From positions 1,120,483-1,184,482 of the forward strand of contig NW_006921535.1 in NCBI RefSeq assembly GCF_000340215.1: DNA of 64,000 nt. Reading direction: 5' to 3'. This stretch comes from Pseudocercospora fijiensis CIRAD86. Taxonomy: Eukaryota > Ascomycota > Dothideomycetes > Mycosphaerellales > Mycosphaerellaceae. This document shows, piece after piece, positions 20,945 to 30,889 of this stretch; position 1 is the first letter of the stretch; each line of letters opens with the position of its first letter. The position numbers were made by a program, and so were the translations under genes. The notes below the pieces were generated by a model. It searched no databases, was not told where the DNA came from, and saw only the letters and a program-made list of their open reading frames with translations.

Positions 20945-22131
20945 TGTTACTATTAAGGCCTAGGATTAATGCTACCCCCGGGGTGCTATTAGCTAACTAA
21001 TTAGAGACAAGCAATTGTTAGCAACAAAGGACAATAAGACTACGCTAGGCGCGCTACGACGCGTTAATTAATCAATCGCATGCTCTTTTAAGGACTCTAC
21101 CTCTTTACTAACGCGCCCTATAGGTCCCCCTCTTATTCCTTTATTCTATCGAGGCCTCGAGGCCTAGGCGATCGGCGAGGGCGGCGTCGCGCTTGTAACG
21201 GCACGGCCGGCGCGGCTATGTTAGTAACGGTGTTACGGAGTGTGTTATTAGTAGAAGGAGGAGATTAGAAGCGAGGTAAAGTTGGCGCTAAGACGACTAG
21301 CGCCGCTATTGTTAATATTACTTGCTATTGTCGCTACGCCTATAGATACAACCTTACCTATACTACGAGCCTAAGGCACCCTTAATCAAAACTTTAATTA
21401 AAGCTTTAAGCCTATTAAAGGTTTGATTAAAACTTTGAGGCCGAGTTAAAACTTTAAGCTACTTAAAAGATTAAGTAGACTAATAGACTAACTAACTAAG
21501 GGCAAAACTATAGAGCTAAGCTAGCCGGGGTCGATCTTGCGGATAATAGGTTACTCCTCGATCTATCTAACCCTTTAAGCGAGGCGAACCTCTACTACTG
21601 CACTTATAATAGCCTTTACTTATAGAAACTAGACGAGCTGTGTTTTTTAAAAAGATAAGATAAGATTGACACTTAAAGGCTGCTAAACCTAGCTAATTAG
21701 GGCTAGCGAAACTACGAACAACAAGAATAATAACCCTCGGAAACGGACAAACCCTCGGAAGCGGACATTGCTAAGTCTTTTAAGAGTAGACGCAAAGAAC
21801 TCGATACGATATTACTTAGAACGGAGGTAGTGCTACAATACCTCGTACGTCTACCTATTATAGTAGGGAAAACGCGCTCGTATTATAATTAGTCGATAGT
21901 CCTTAATTCTTATAGTTATATATTACTTTATTATATATAGGGATAGCGCAGTTAGAGTTAGACATTGTATTATATTAGAGGTAAGGTTTGACATAGTTAT
22001 ATAATCGGTAATTGCGTATTCAATTTAGCGCGGACTAAGAAGCTTGCTAGACCTGCTAAGTTAGTAGCAACAGAGGTTAAGAATAGGATATAGACCGGCT
22101 ACGAGGGCGCGGCCTTTAGAAGGGAAGCGTG
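20945..22131 (+). other. Element E region between pol and 3' LTR
   Basis: About 1.2 kb with no recognised gene. Begins with the 27-bp palindrome at 20966-20992. A cluster of related AAAACTTTAA / TTTGATTAAAACTTT words lies at 21375-21460. Ends in a purine-rich tract at 22115-22128. Confidence 0.5.
20966..20992. repeat. 27-bp palindrome in element E
   Basis: Arms TTAAT/ATTAG and ACCCC/GGGGT with three free bases (GCT on both sides) between them and a C at the centre. Lies 22 bp after the pol stop. The same palindrome occurs five times in each R element. Confidence 0.85.
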
Positions 22132-22290
22132 TATTAGGACTAAAGAGGTTACATATAATTAGTATATAACTAGACTCGAGTGAAGCTAGGGTCTTAATAC
22201 CTTAGGCAGGGCTTAGCGCTTAGCGTTAGGCTAACTAGCCTGCCTTCCTCCCTCTCCTCTTAGATCTCTATCGAATACTATACTAATTTA
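22132..22290 (+). repeat. Element E 3' LTR
   Basis: Begins TATTAGGACT and ends AATTTA, both termini shifted from TG/CA by RIP. 159 bp, colinear with 8314-8472. Confidence 0.85.
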
Positions 22291-22599
22291 CTACCTATAA
22301 GAAAATAGGTATATAGCAACGTATAGAACACCCTCTACTAATCGCCGTAGTAGAAAGTAGAACTAAACCGTACCTTTCTTAGAATAGGGCAGAGCGACTA
22401 CTATTAACTAGGCCTAGTACGGATAGCATATCTGCTATACCGGCTACCGAGTATGTCCGTACGAGTAATCGAGCATTACGCGTATACGCTAAGCAAGCTT
22501 ATCGCTAGCGCGGCTGTATCGTACTGTACGTAATAACATTATATAATTGTTATATAGGCTTGCTAAGGCAGGATAGGAGACTTTACTTGCTTAGGTTCT
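22291..22599 (-). other. Possible continuation of copia element F
   Basis: If F resumes after element E, the minus strand reads RYGLV...CYIPIFL and then joins VDCLYT and the IDD box at 8230-8310. Position and spacing resemble copia RT (ALYGL, then PVPE), but the match is weak. The border with element D is not resolved. Confidence 0.3.
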
Positions 22600-22869
22600 T
22601 ATAATTATCTCCTTCCCCCGGTATAGCTATCCTAGCTATAGGGCAATATAGTAAATTATACCATTTCTTATACTCTACGCTGTATATACGCACCTTATAC
22701 GCATCTATTGCTAGGCTATAGTTGCTAGGCGCGTTACGATTTGCCTCGTAGTTGCTTGTTTGTTTGTAAATTTAAAGCGCGGCTGCTTCTAGCACTAACT
22801 AGAGGTTGCCTAAATTTCTAAGAACGCGGTAGCTACGCGAGAACGCAAGCTGTCCGAAAGCGAGGCGAG

Positions 22870-23028
22870 TATTTAAAGCATTCGAAGCCCGCTTAAAAAC
22901 TTCTTCTTTTTCTAAGCGCTCCGAATACCTTCCGCCTGTGCCCTCTCTACTCTACCCTTGCGCCCCCCTAGTATTACTTAAAGATTTTTCTTTTTTAAAC
23001 ATCTATCTAAAAAAAAAACATTACTAGC
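22870..23028 (+). promoter_or_regulatory. Possible promoter of the element D antisense ORF
   Basis: Contains TATTTAAAG at 22871-22879, then a pyrimidine-rich stretch and a short A-run just before the presumed start codon. This layout resembles a fungal core promoter, but no transcript data support it. Confidence 0.25.
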
Positions 23029-23860
23029 ATATCTACCCCTTTGCGTGCCTCTAGCAAGCGCGCCGTAGGCGCGCCGCTCTCGATACCTACTACGCCTGCC
23101 TAGCGCCTACTAAAAGTCCTAGAGGGCTGTACTCGTTGCTTTAGGTATATAACGGCTAACGGTACGTTTTCTCGCTACTTGCTACGCGTACGCGCTTCGT
23201 AACTAACTCGCTTTAGATAACCTATCTAAGCTCTACGTAGGCGGCAATATAGACCCTACTACTAAGCGCAACTGCGATCGCTGCCGTAGTAGCTACTATA
23301 CCTATACTCCTATTACGGCACGCGCGCTAGTGTCGCTACTAGCCCGTATCCGCGCCGCGCGCGCTACGCGCGACCTTTACGATCTAGACGGCTACGACTC
23401 CCCCGAGGAGTCTAACGAGGCCTTAGAGGCACTCTAGGCTAATCTAGACGCCGTCGTCGCTCGTAGGTTTCTTATACGCTCCGCTTGCGCTTCGTATACT
23501 AACCTCGATATTAGTTATCCTATCTACGCTCGACGCCTTCTATATTAATAAAAATAAGGTAACCCTAGGCGGTAAAGCCCTAGCCCGTAAGGGGGCCGCT
23601 AGCGGGTCCCTTGCGGATATTAACCTGCTTAGTGCCCTCGAGAATATCGGCACTAACTTAGCTAGATTAGTAGAGATCGGTCGTTAGGTATAGTTTTTCC
23701 TATAGCCTCGTTTCACTTGCGCTTCGTATACTAACCGTACTAGAACCTCGCTTAGCGCGTCGGCGCTAACGCCGTCGCCGCTGTCGATGCCGCTATAGGT
23801 ATCGAGTAGGAGGAGTCTAAGGAGGATTCTAAGGATAAGTAGAGTAGGCGGCCCGCCGTC
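23029..23860 (+). pseudogene. Element D antisense ORF with cysteine pairs
   Basis: Opposite in sense to D pol and located between pol and the element's 3' end. The first frame starts at ATA (probably ATG) at 23029 and holds LEGCTRCFRYITANG. A +1 frame from about 23210 holds KRNCDRCRSSYYTY and ARALVSLLARIRAAR, then an acidic stretch. A third part near 23560-23700 reads SALENIGTNLARLVEIGR. The frame changes imply introns or indels. Two CxxC pairs, each followed by a likely lost Cys, recall the antisense ORF of G1 in the same location. Confidence 0.45.
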
Positions 23861-23972
23861 GCCGCGCCTACGCGGCGCTACCTTTATATATACTAGGCCG
23901 ATAGGCCTTTTTTAGTAGCGAAACGAGCACGTATCTACTATTTTTCTTAAGTTTTATTTTCTTTTGTTTTAA

Positions 23973-26520
23973 TTACTGCCTACGCTTACGCTTCGCCTAC
24001 GCTTCGAACTCGTCTAACGCTATAGAATCTTTAATATAAACAGCTAGCTCCTAAGTGTTATATTCTTTAAGCTAACCTCGCTACTTAACAAGGTAGTACG
24101 CCTTCCGCTTTTTTATCTTCTTAGCTACGATTGTTTCTACCTACTACTCGTTACCTTTAGCGATAGGTATACTTATCTTATGCTCCTCGCTATCGCGCCT
24201 ATACTAAGGCTCGAGGAGGGAAACATAGAAAACATTATAGATCTTCGTACTTAACGGTAGTACTAGGCGGTACGCCTGCGCTCTAACTGCGTTAATAATG
24301 CGGAAAGGCCCTATATACTTCGGGCTAAGTTTCTTCTTTAGGATATCTAAGCTAATGTTCTTTATCGATAGCAAGACTAGGTCGCCTATACTATATGTCT
24401 TAGTAGTATAGTATATATTGTATTGCTTAGCCTAGTATTCTGCTACTTTCTACTAGCGTTCCGCAAGCGTTTTATACGCTTTCTGTAGTCGCTCCGTAGC
24501 GTCGATAGCTACTAGTGCCCTTCCCTTAGTTAGCTCGTCCCGAGCTAGCAGCTTATTTACGCTCGGTATTAAATTAGGGTTAAAGCCGTAGAGCATCTTA
24601 AAGGGGCTTATACGCAACGTAGGATAAACGCTATTGTTGTAGGCAAACTCCGCCTAAGGCAACAATTTAGCCTAATTATCCTAGTTCTTAAAGCAATAAT
24701 ATCGTAGGTATTGCTCGAGGGTCTAGTTCGCGCGTTCGGTCTACCTATTAGTCTAAGGATAGAAGGCTATACTAAGCCTACGCTTTATATGCGCTTCGAA
24801 GCAGAAGTCGCTCTAAAACTAGCTAGTAAATAGCGATCTACGATCGCTAACAATACCTAATAGTACTCTAAAACGCCTAATTACCTCCCTTTAAAGGATA
24901 TCCGCGAGTTCTACTACTATATACTTCTTCGTCGTTAGGATAAAGAGGCTTATCTTCGTATAGCGGTCGACTATTACGAGGATCGTAGTATATACGTAGG
25001 CGCCGAGCTTGCTCGGCGGGAGATCGGTAATAAAGTCTATCGTTAACTCTTACTAAGGTCGGGTCGGTATAGGTAGAGCAGCGAGCTCGCTATATAGGCG
25101 ATAGCGCTTCGCCTTCGACTGTTAACAAATTCTATAGGTACGGACATAGGCCGTAATATCCTCAGCTATCTTCGGCTAGAAGTACTTTCGGCGTATTAGG
25201 TCTATAGTCTTAGCTATACTAAAGTGTCTAGCTAAAGGGTCGTCGTAGTATATACGTATTAGCTACGTACGCAATGCGTAGTCCTTAGGGATATATAGCG
25301 TATCGCTATAGTAAATAAGGTTACTACGACGAGAATAGCTAGGCGGGAGGTTAGAACTACTTAACGAGGCTAAGCTACCCGACGGTAAGCTTGTCTCGTA
25401 TAAGCCTCCTCCTCTCGCTTGCTCTAGCTATTATAGAGTGCGTACGAAACTAAGGATTATATTAGGTGTCTCGCAGTAGGGCCCGTTATTCCTAACGATA
25501 GTAGCCGCTACTCTTACGGGACTGCTAATAAAACTCTTGCGTTCCGCTAGCGCTATACTAGCGTCTCGCATCCTAATATATATAATAGAGATACGTTTTA
25601 TAATCGGCTCGATATCCTCGGGCAGATTTAACTATAGAGCTAGTTTCGACTATAATATAGGGAGAAGGTTGTTTACCGCCTACAACTCGCTCTCGTAGTC
25701 GCTGCGTCGTAAAGGCGCATCGGCTAGGTTTCGCTTACTAGCCCGATATTTAATAGTGAAGTTAAAAGGTACAAGGAAGGTTGCCTATCTTGCCTACCTT
25801 CCGACGAGCTACTTTATCTTTATAAAGCCCTTAAGATTAGCGTAGTCGACAACTACGCGGGTCGTATACTAGGCGCCGTCGAGGTACGGGCGCTAATACT
25901 TAAAGGACTCGACAACCGCTAGGAGCTCCTAGTTATAGGTCTTATAATTTGTCTCGGCTAGGACTATTTTTCGTAACTAGAAGGCAATAGGGTACTAATT
26001 CCTATCTTCGCTCTATTGTAATATAATTCCTACTAAGGCAAACGTAGAGGTATCGGTCTCGATACGTAGGGGCTTCGTAGGATTATAGTATCGCAATATC
26101 GAGGCCGAGCTAAAGGTAGCCTTTAGCTAGCGGAACGCTTGCTCCTCGCTTTCGCCCTACGGGACCTAACCTAGCTTCCGGCTATTTACGGCGCCTTTTA
26201 ATAGGGCGGTTAGCGGTATAACGATTCGGGAGTAATTTAGAATAAACCTCCGATAGAAGTTATAGAATCCGAGGAAGGATTAAACCTCCTTTAGCGTTAA
26301 TAGGCGAGGCTACTTAGTAATAGTGTTTACCCTACGCTAATCTATCGATACGCCTTCGGTACTAACGATAAATCTAAGGAATTCGACTTCTTTCTTCTAG
26401 AAGGAACATTTCTTTCTGTTCGTATATAAGGCGAACTTCCGGAGCTGCGTAAGGATAGCGCGTACGTCTCGTATATAGTCCTCTCGCGTTTTGCTATAGA
26501 TAAGAATATTGTTAAGGTAG
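23973..26520 (-). pseudogene. Element D pol: RT end, RNase H, integrase, chromodomain
   Basis: Minus strand from the right: YLNNILIYSKTRE (RT catalytic box, the two Asp as Asn), [24 protein letters not shown], then RNase H (LRIETDTSTFALVGI, ETNYKTYN), an integrase region, and a chromodomain VETIVAKKIKKRKAYYLVK near 24060-24160. Stop TAA at 23973-23975. RIP stops at many Trp/Gln sites. The right edge is the R1 insertion point within the catalytic box. Confidence 0.85.
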
Positions 26521-26800
26521 TGAAGGACGGAAACCAAAACTACTACTACTACCTATAGTAATAGTATAGGCTACCGAGGGTAACATAACCTATAGCAATA
26601 TAGGCAGCTATGTTTAGCATAATAGGATAACAAGACGGTTGCTTAGGCTAATAACTAGAGCCCTGCAACATAGGCATTATAGAAGTGTGACATGAACAAT
26701 GTGCTATACGAGGTTAGTGCTCTATCTATAATGCAGAAGGAGGCCTCTTATATAGGCTCAAAACTCAGCCTAGGTGTGTAGGGCCGGTTACTAGCTAATA
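26521..26800 (-). repeat. R1 3' LTR (inferred, 280 bp)
   Basis: Starts TGAAGGACGG at the junction with element D. The inner end is placed at GCTAATA before tccctccctttcttcg, the complement of the polypurine tract AAGAAAGGGAGGGA. Because R2 follows directly, the LTR length cannot be checked by comparison within the window. Confidence 0.6.
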
Positions 26801-26910
26801 TCCCTCCCTTTCTTCGTGTCTAACTAGACACGCTTCACATTGTGCGCTCAAAACAAACAGTTATATAGTAACCTTAGGCATCTTAGCTAAGGCTATCTTT
26901 TAGAGACTCC

Positions 26911-26937
26911 GCAATAACACCCCCGGGGTAGCATTGT
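26911..26937. repeat. R1 palindrome 1 (after ORF3)
   Basis: Inner arms ACCCC/GGGGT, outer arms GCAAT/ATTGT. 66 bp beyond the ORF3 stop in element sense. Confidence 0.85.
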
Positions 26938-27002
26938 TCCTAGATTCTATTAATATGCAAAAACAACTTCCTAAGTATCCAATCCACTACGCTAACTTAC
27001 TA

Positions 27003-29756
27003 CTACTTCAATATACCGTAATCCTTACTAGCAATAACCTCATCTACTAGTCGGCTCTCGAAATCTCCTCTATATACGTTAAAGCTATTAGCACCGAAGT
27101 ACTATCCCTCGTAGAAAGCTTAATTAACGAGGAGGTTAATAGCCTTTTCCGTCGTAGCATTCTCCTAATTATGTAGATATTCCTTAAGTCCCTCGTTATT
27201 AAGCTAGAGGATCTGTTTAACTTCGTTCTAAACAACGTAACTTAACTAAGGAATCCTACTAACTAGAGCGTCGGAGATGTAGCCGAGGCCTTCGACTAAG
27301 ATCGCCGTAGGGAAAGCGAATAGTACGAAGGAGTTAGAGGCCGGGAGGGCGGTTAGATTGCGGTGCGCTTTAGCAACCTAGGAGACTATTAAGTTCTCGT
27401 AACCCTTAACCTTAGTACTATTAATAACGCGAGAGTAGCCTAAGTCAATTGACATACGGTTACTCTCGGTCTTTAGATTACTATATAGTAGGTGCGGCAT
27501 CTAAACAGAGACCTCGCACTCCTTTAGAGGGTTAAGGATCTACTCCGCCTTACGCCCCTTACTATTAGGCTAACTATCGAACATATAGTCGAGGTCGTCG
27601 TCGGTAAGGTACTTATTAGTAAGCTTGCCGATCTTGCTTAGTAGGACTAGGCTACGAGCCTTAAGCTTCTCAACCTAGTTCGTAAAGACCTCGGGCTAAT
27701 ATATACCTTCGACAACAGTAGAGCAGCTAGTCTTATCCTTAGATATAAGACAGACCTTAATACGTAGGTAACTAGCACCCTCGCTAGCTGCGAGCTTAAC
27801 TATATCTTGTCCGAGACGAGCAGACTCCTTAGAAGGATAGTTTTCGTAAGTACCGCTAACCTTAAAGAACTTAGCAGGCTTAGGGACGGAGATAAGCTCG
27901 TATACGTAATTAGGTCGAAGGGCGATAGCTAAGAGCTATAGGGTAGGGTGCTAGCGGACGATTTAGTTGCTTACACTATAAGTTTAAAGGGCATTGCGGC
28001 CTTCTTGCTTAGACTTAGGTATATTACGTATATACTAAAGGTATATCTCAAACTCTTCCTATATTAGGTCGATAAGGAAAGGAAGATATACTCTACGAGG
28101 CTCTTATAACTAACTAAAGACTTAAGGGAAGATAGTATTGCTAGTCTAGCGAAAGCGATCGAAGGAGGTGCCTTAGCTAAGAATGCCGGTAACGAACTTG
28201 CTCTAGCGATCCGTTAGCGTAAGGGCGCGAGTAACAGTACTAGTAGGGTTAAACGCGTAGAGTCCTAGAGATATCGGGGCGGCAATAGGGCGTCTAGGAA
28301 ACTAGTTAGTATAGGCCTAATTAGCCTTAAGGGCAGCGAAGGCGTCTTAATTAGGAACCTCGCGACTAATCTTTAATAGGCGACCGACGAGGACACTCGC
28401 CTTAGCACTAGTATAGAGACTATAGACCTTGGCGGCCTTCTTAATATAGTTAGTATATATAGAGAACGGCTCTTCTCCTAGCTTGCTAAGGTCGTCGAGC
28501 TATTAATAAATAGAGAGGGCGGTAGGGGCTTCGCCTATTACGGCTTTAGGAACTATATCGATATCGGTAATAAGGTGCGCGATAGAGTCGCCCTTACAAG
28601 AACTATAAATGTTCTTAGTTAACAGGATCGGCGAGAGGCCTCTATTTCTACGCTCGCTAAAGGAGCCTTCGGAGGAGACATCTTCTAGTAGTATATCTAG
28701 CATATTAATATCCGAGTTACTATAGTTAGTACTATAGTTAGTACTATAGTCGGTACTAGAAGGAGCGCTATATTTCTTAGTAGCCTTACGGAGGGCCTAG
28801 CGAGTATATAATGCCTTCTTACGCGCTACTTCGGCCTTAGCGCGCTCGTCTTAAACTTCTTAAAGGACCTTACGGTTACGGATCGAGCGACGATCTTTAG
28901 CCTATATCTCTATAGCGAGCGCAAGACTAGTAGCCGTATCGGCCTTAGTTTCTAGGCGAAGGGCCTTACGTTTAAGGACATCAACGATAGGAGCCTCTTA
29001 ACCTTTAATAATAAAGCCTGCACTATTAATACGACAGCCCTTCTCTTTTAGTAGATCCTTAGTTATCTATACGTTAAGATCGACCTAGACAATCGTATCG
29101 TAGTGCTTCTTCTAGTAGGCTGTCGTAAAGTCGTTAAGCGCAAAGGACAAGTTAAGTAACTGCTTACCTACCTTCTTACTAGCGGTAGATATACGATAGA
29201 TTATAGTACGGGAAAGATACTCGGCGCCTTAACGACGGACCTTATACTTATTAACGAACGAAGAGACCTGCTTAGCACGCTCTTGTCTACCGTAGGCGAA
29301 GTCAACAAGGCTCTTAGGAAGACTGCTTAGTCCTCCCTAGTATTCGAAGGCCTAGTCGAGGGTCTTAAAGCGTAAACGAATCTAGGTGCCGGTAGTCTCG
29401 AGGCTATAGACGATAGGAAAGGCTTATTCGATATCTATATCGTTAAGAACCTCGCGCTTAAAGATACGCTTACCGATAGACTAACGTAAGTTGTTTATAC
29501 CGTACGCAACTAAGATAGCAGCCTTCTTAATGTTCCTATTAATAACGCGCAGTAGGGTACGAGCGTTCTAGATCTTCTCTTAAGGGTCTTCGAGGGCGGT
29601 AACGATCTAGAAGCAGTGCTCGAGGCTAGTTATAGTAGCTAAGGCGCTATCGGATAGGGCTTCGATCGGAACTAGGGCGGCTAGGCTTAGGTTAATAGAG
29701 GCAGGTAGGTCGTTGCTGCTACTAGCGCCTAGCGGATTCGAGGCGCCGGAAGACAT
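27003..29756 (-). pseudogene. R1 ORF3: 917-codon ORF of unknown function
   Basis: One continuous frame from ATG at 29756 (MSSGASNPLGASSS) to TAG-TAG-TAA at 27005; a further upstream ATG at 29810 is also in frame. No domain recognised: no zinc knuckle, no membrane segment, no signal peptide seen. Features are a Ser-rich N terminus, a basic helical middle (QAKDRRSIRNRKVL, RAKAEVARKKALYTR), YSTNYSTNYS repeats, then an acidic LLEDVSSEGSFSERRN region (28503-28703 open) and a C-terminal half with SVPKPAKFFKVSGTYE. Same sense as pol, downstream of it. Length and frame are equal in R2, so the ORF was intact before RIP. An accessory Gag-like, envelope-like or regulatory protein are all possible. Confidence 0.65.
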
Positions 29757-30169
29757 AGTCGATCGAAGTAGGTTATAAACGAGTTTACAAGTATATTCGT
29801 TGTTTAACAATAATGATTAAAGGGTTTAGATAGAAGGGGGGGGGGGTAGTTAGGCGGTAGCGAGTTAGTTAGTAATCGAGTAGAAGAAGGAGCTTAGGAA
29901 GCTTGCTTTAAATATAGTGCGAAGGTAACGTAGTCCGTGTATTCCGCGCTAGTAAAGCAAACGGATAACGGCTATATATAAAAGTAAAGCTATATACGAG
30001 ACCTCTTTATTATTAGGGCAGGCTGAAGTTTAACAATCGATCTAGCCAATTGCTAGTAGCGACTACGCGCCTTTATTAACCTTTAGCTATCGTAGATTCT
30101 CGCGTACTCGAAATATAACTAGTTAGTTCGAGTCCTTAGCAGAAATCTATAGTAGTAAAGCTAGCGGGA

Positions 30170-30196
30170 CTAATAATACCCCCGGGGTAGCATTAG
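30170..30196. repeat. R1 palindrome 2 (before ORF3)
   Basis: Arms CTAAT/ATTAG and ACCCC/GGGGT intact. 414 bp upstream of the ORF3 ATG in element sense. Confidence 0.88.
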
Positions 30197-30620
30197 CTTT
30201 TCTCTAGAGATGCTCGGTAACGAGGAGCAAGTCGCCTAGGCCTAGCGTAGCTAATTCGTCGGTATATTAGCCTATAGCACTGCCGTTGTAGATGCAGCAT
30301 TACCTTTTATATTAGCAAGTACGTAAGGGTAGTCTATGCGTTTACCTTCTTCCTTCTTCTAAACACTAAGCTTAATAGCCCAAGGTCCCTATTCTTAGAG
30401 GCTATAGGCCTAGGTTGCTATATCTATCTAAGAGCTAGGAAGGGAGAGAGATAGGGAACCTCCCTTTCTTAGTGTCCTACGTAACTAGTGCTAATTAGGG
30501 TAGGAACAGTCTCTAGTAGAGTATCTTGTTGTCGTTGTTACTTAAGGAAGGCTGCTAGAGTCTAGGAATCTAGAGGGAAGTAGTCCTAAAAGGGTAGAGG
30601 GGTTAGGTTCGGCTATCTTC

Positions 30621-30647
30621 CTAATGCTACCCCCGGGGTGTTATTAG
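30621..30647. repeat. R1 palindrome 3 (after pol)
   Basis: Arms CTAAT/ATTAG and ACCCC/GGGGT intact, with the variable triplets in the reverse order from the other R copies (GCT on the left). 243 bp beyond the pol stop. Confidence 0.88.
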
Positions 30648-30889
30648 GAAAACACGCCTCGTACAGTTCTATCTAAGGAAAAACAAGAGTAAAGGAATGA
30701 AGTTATAGCAATATCTCGAAGGCAAAAGAGTAATACAATAGACAAAGTAAAAGCAAAAGAGGGTAGTAGCTATAAGTATTAATATCCGTAGGAACAAGCA
30801 GTAAGGACTAAAGCTATAGGGCGGCACTATATTAATAGCGCGGAGAAGGCAAGGAAAACAACGTAGTAGAGGCAGGGAAAGACAAGCAA

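Larger units (their letters stand above)
8314..22290 (+). mobile_element. Element E: Ty3/gypsy chromovirus, split by G1 copy A
   Basis: A plus-strand LTR element, about 7.07 kb once the 6898-bp insertion A and one 5-bp duplication are removed. LTRs of 159 bp at 8314-8472 and 22132-22290; polypurine tract AGAAGGGAAG just before the 3' LTR. Order: leader, gag with CCHC knuckle, protease, RT, RNase H, integrase, chromodomain-like end. Flanks CTACA (left) and CTACC (right) are a 4-of-5 match for a target duplication. All frames carry RIP stops. It sits inside copia element F. Confidence 0.85.
22600..26520 (-). mobile_element. Element D: chromovirus, 3' part, cut by R1 in RT
   Basis: Minus-strand gypsy element. 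Coding sequence runs from the RT catalytic box at the right edge to a chromodomain near 24000-24160. Its 5' half (gag, protease, early RT) would lie beyond R2, outside the window. The left limit is uncertain: a pyrimidine tract at 22609-22621 could be the polypurine tract complement. CpG-rich in its left part and untouched at CpG, which shows the mutation is CpA-specific. Confidence 0.7.
29757..30889 (-). other. R1 spacer between pol and ORF3
   Basis: About 1.1 kb without supported coding. Holds a poly-G run near 29837-29846 that differs in length from R2, and palindromes 2 and 3. The open stretch 30669-30893 (minus) would be a very hydrophobic peptide but starts at the pol stop region and is probably chance. 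Confidence 0.55.

Noticed and set aside
27047..27235. Minus-strand 62-codon ORF near the end of R1 ORF3
   Set aside because: It is in a different frame from the 917-codon ORF3, which is conserved in both R copies.
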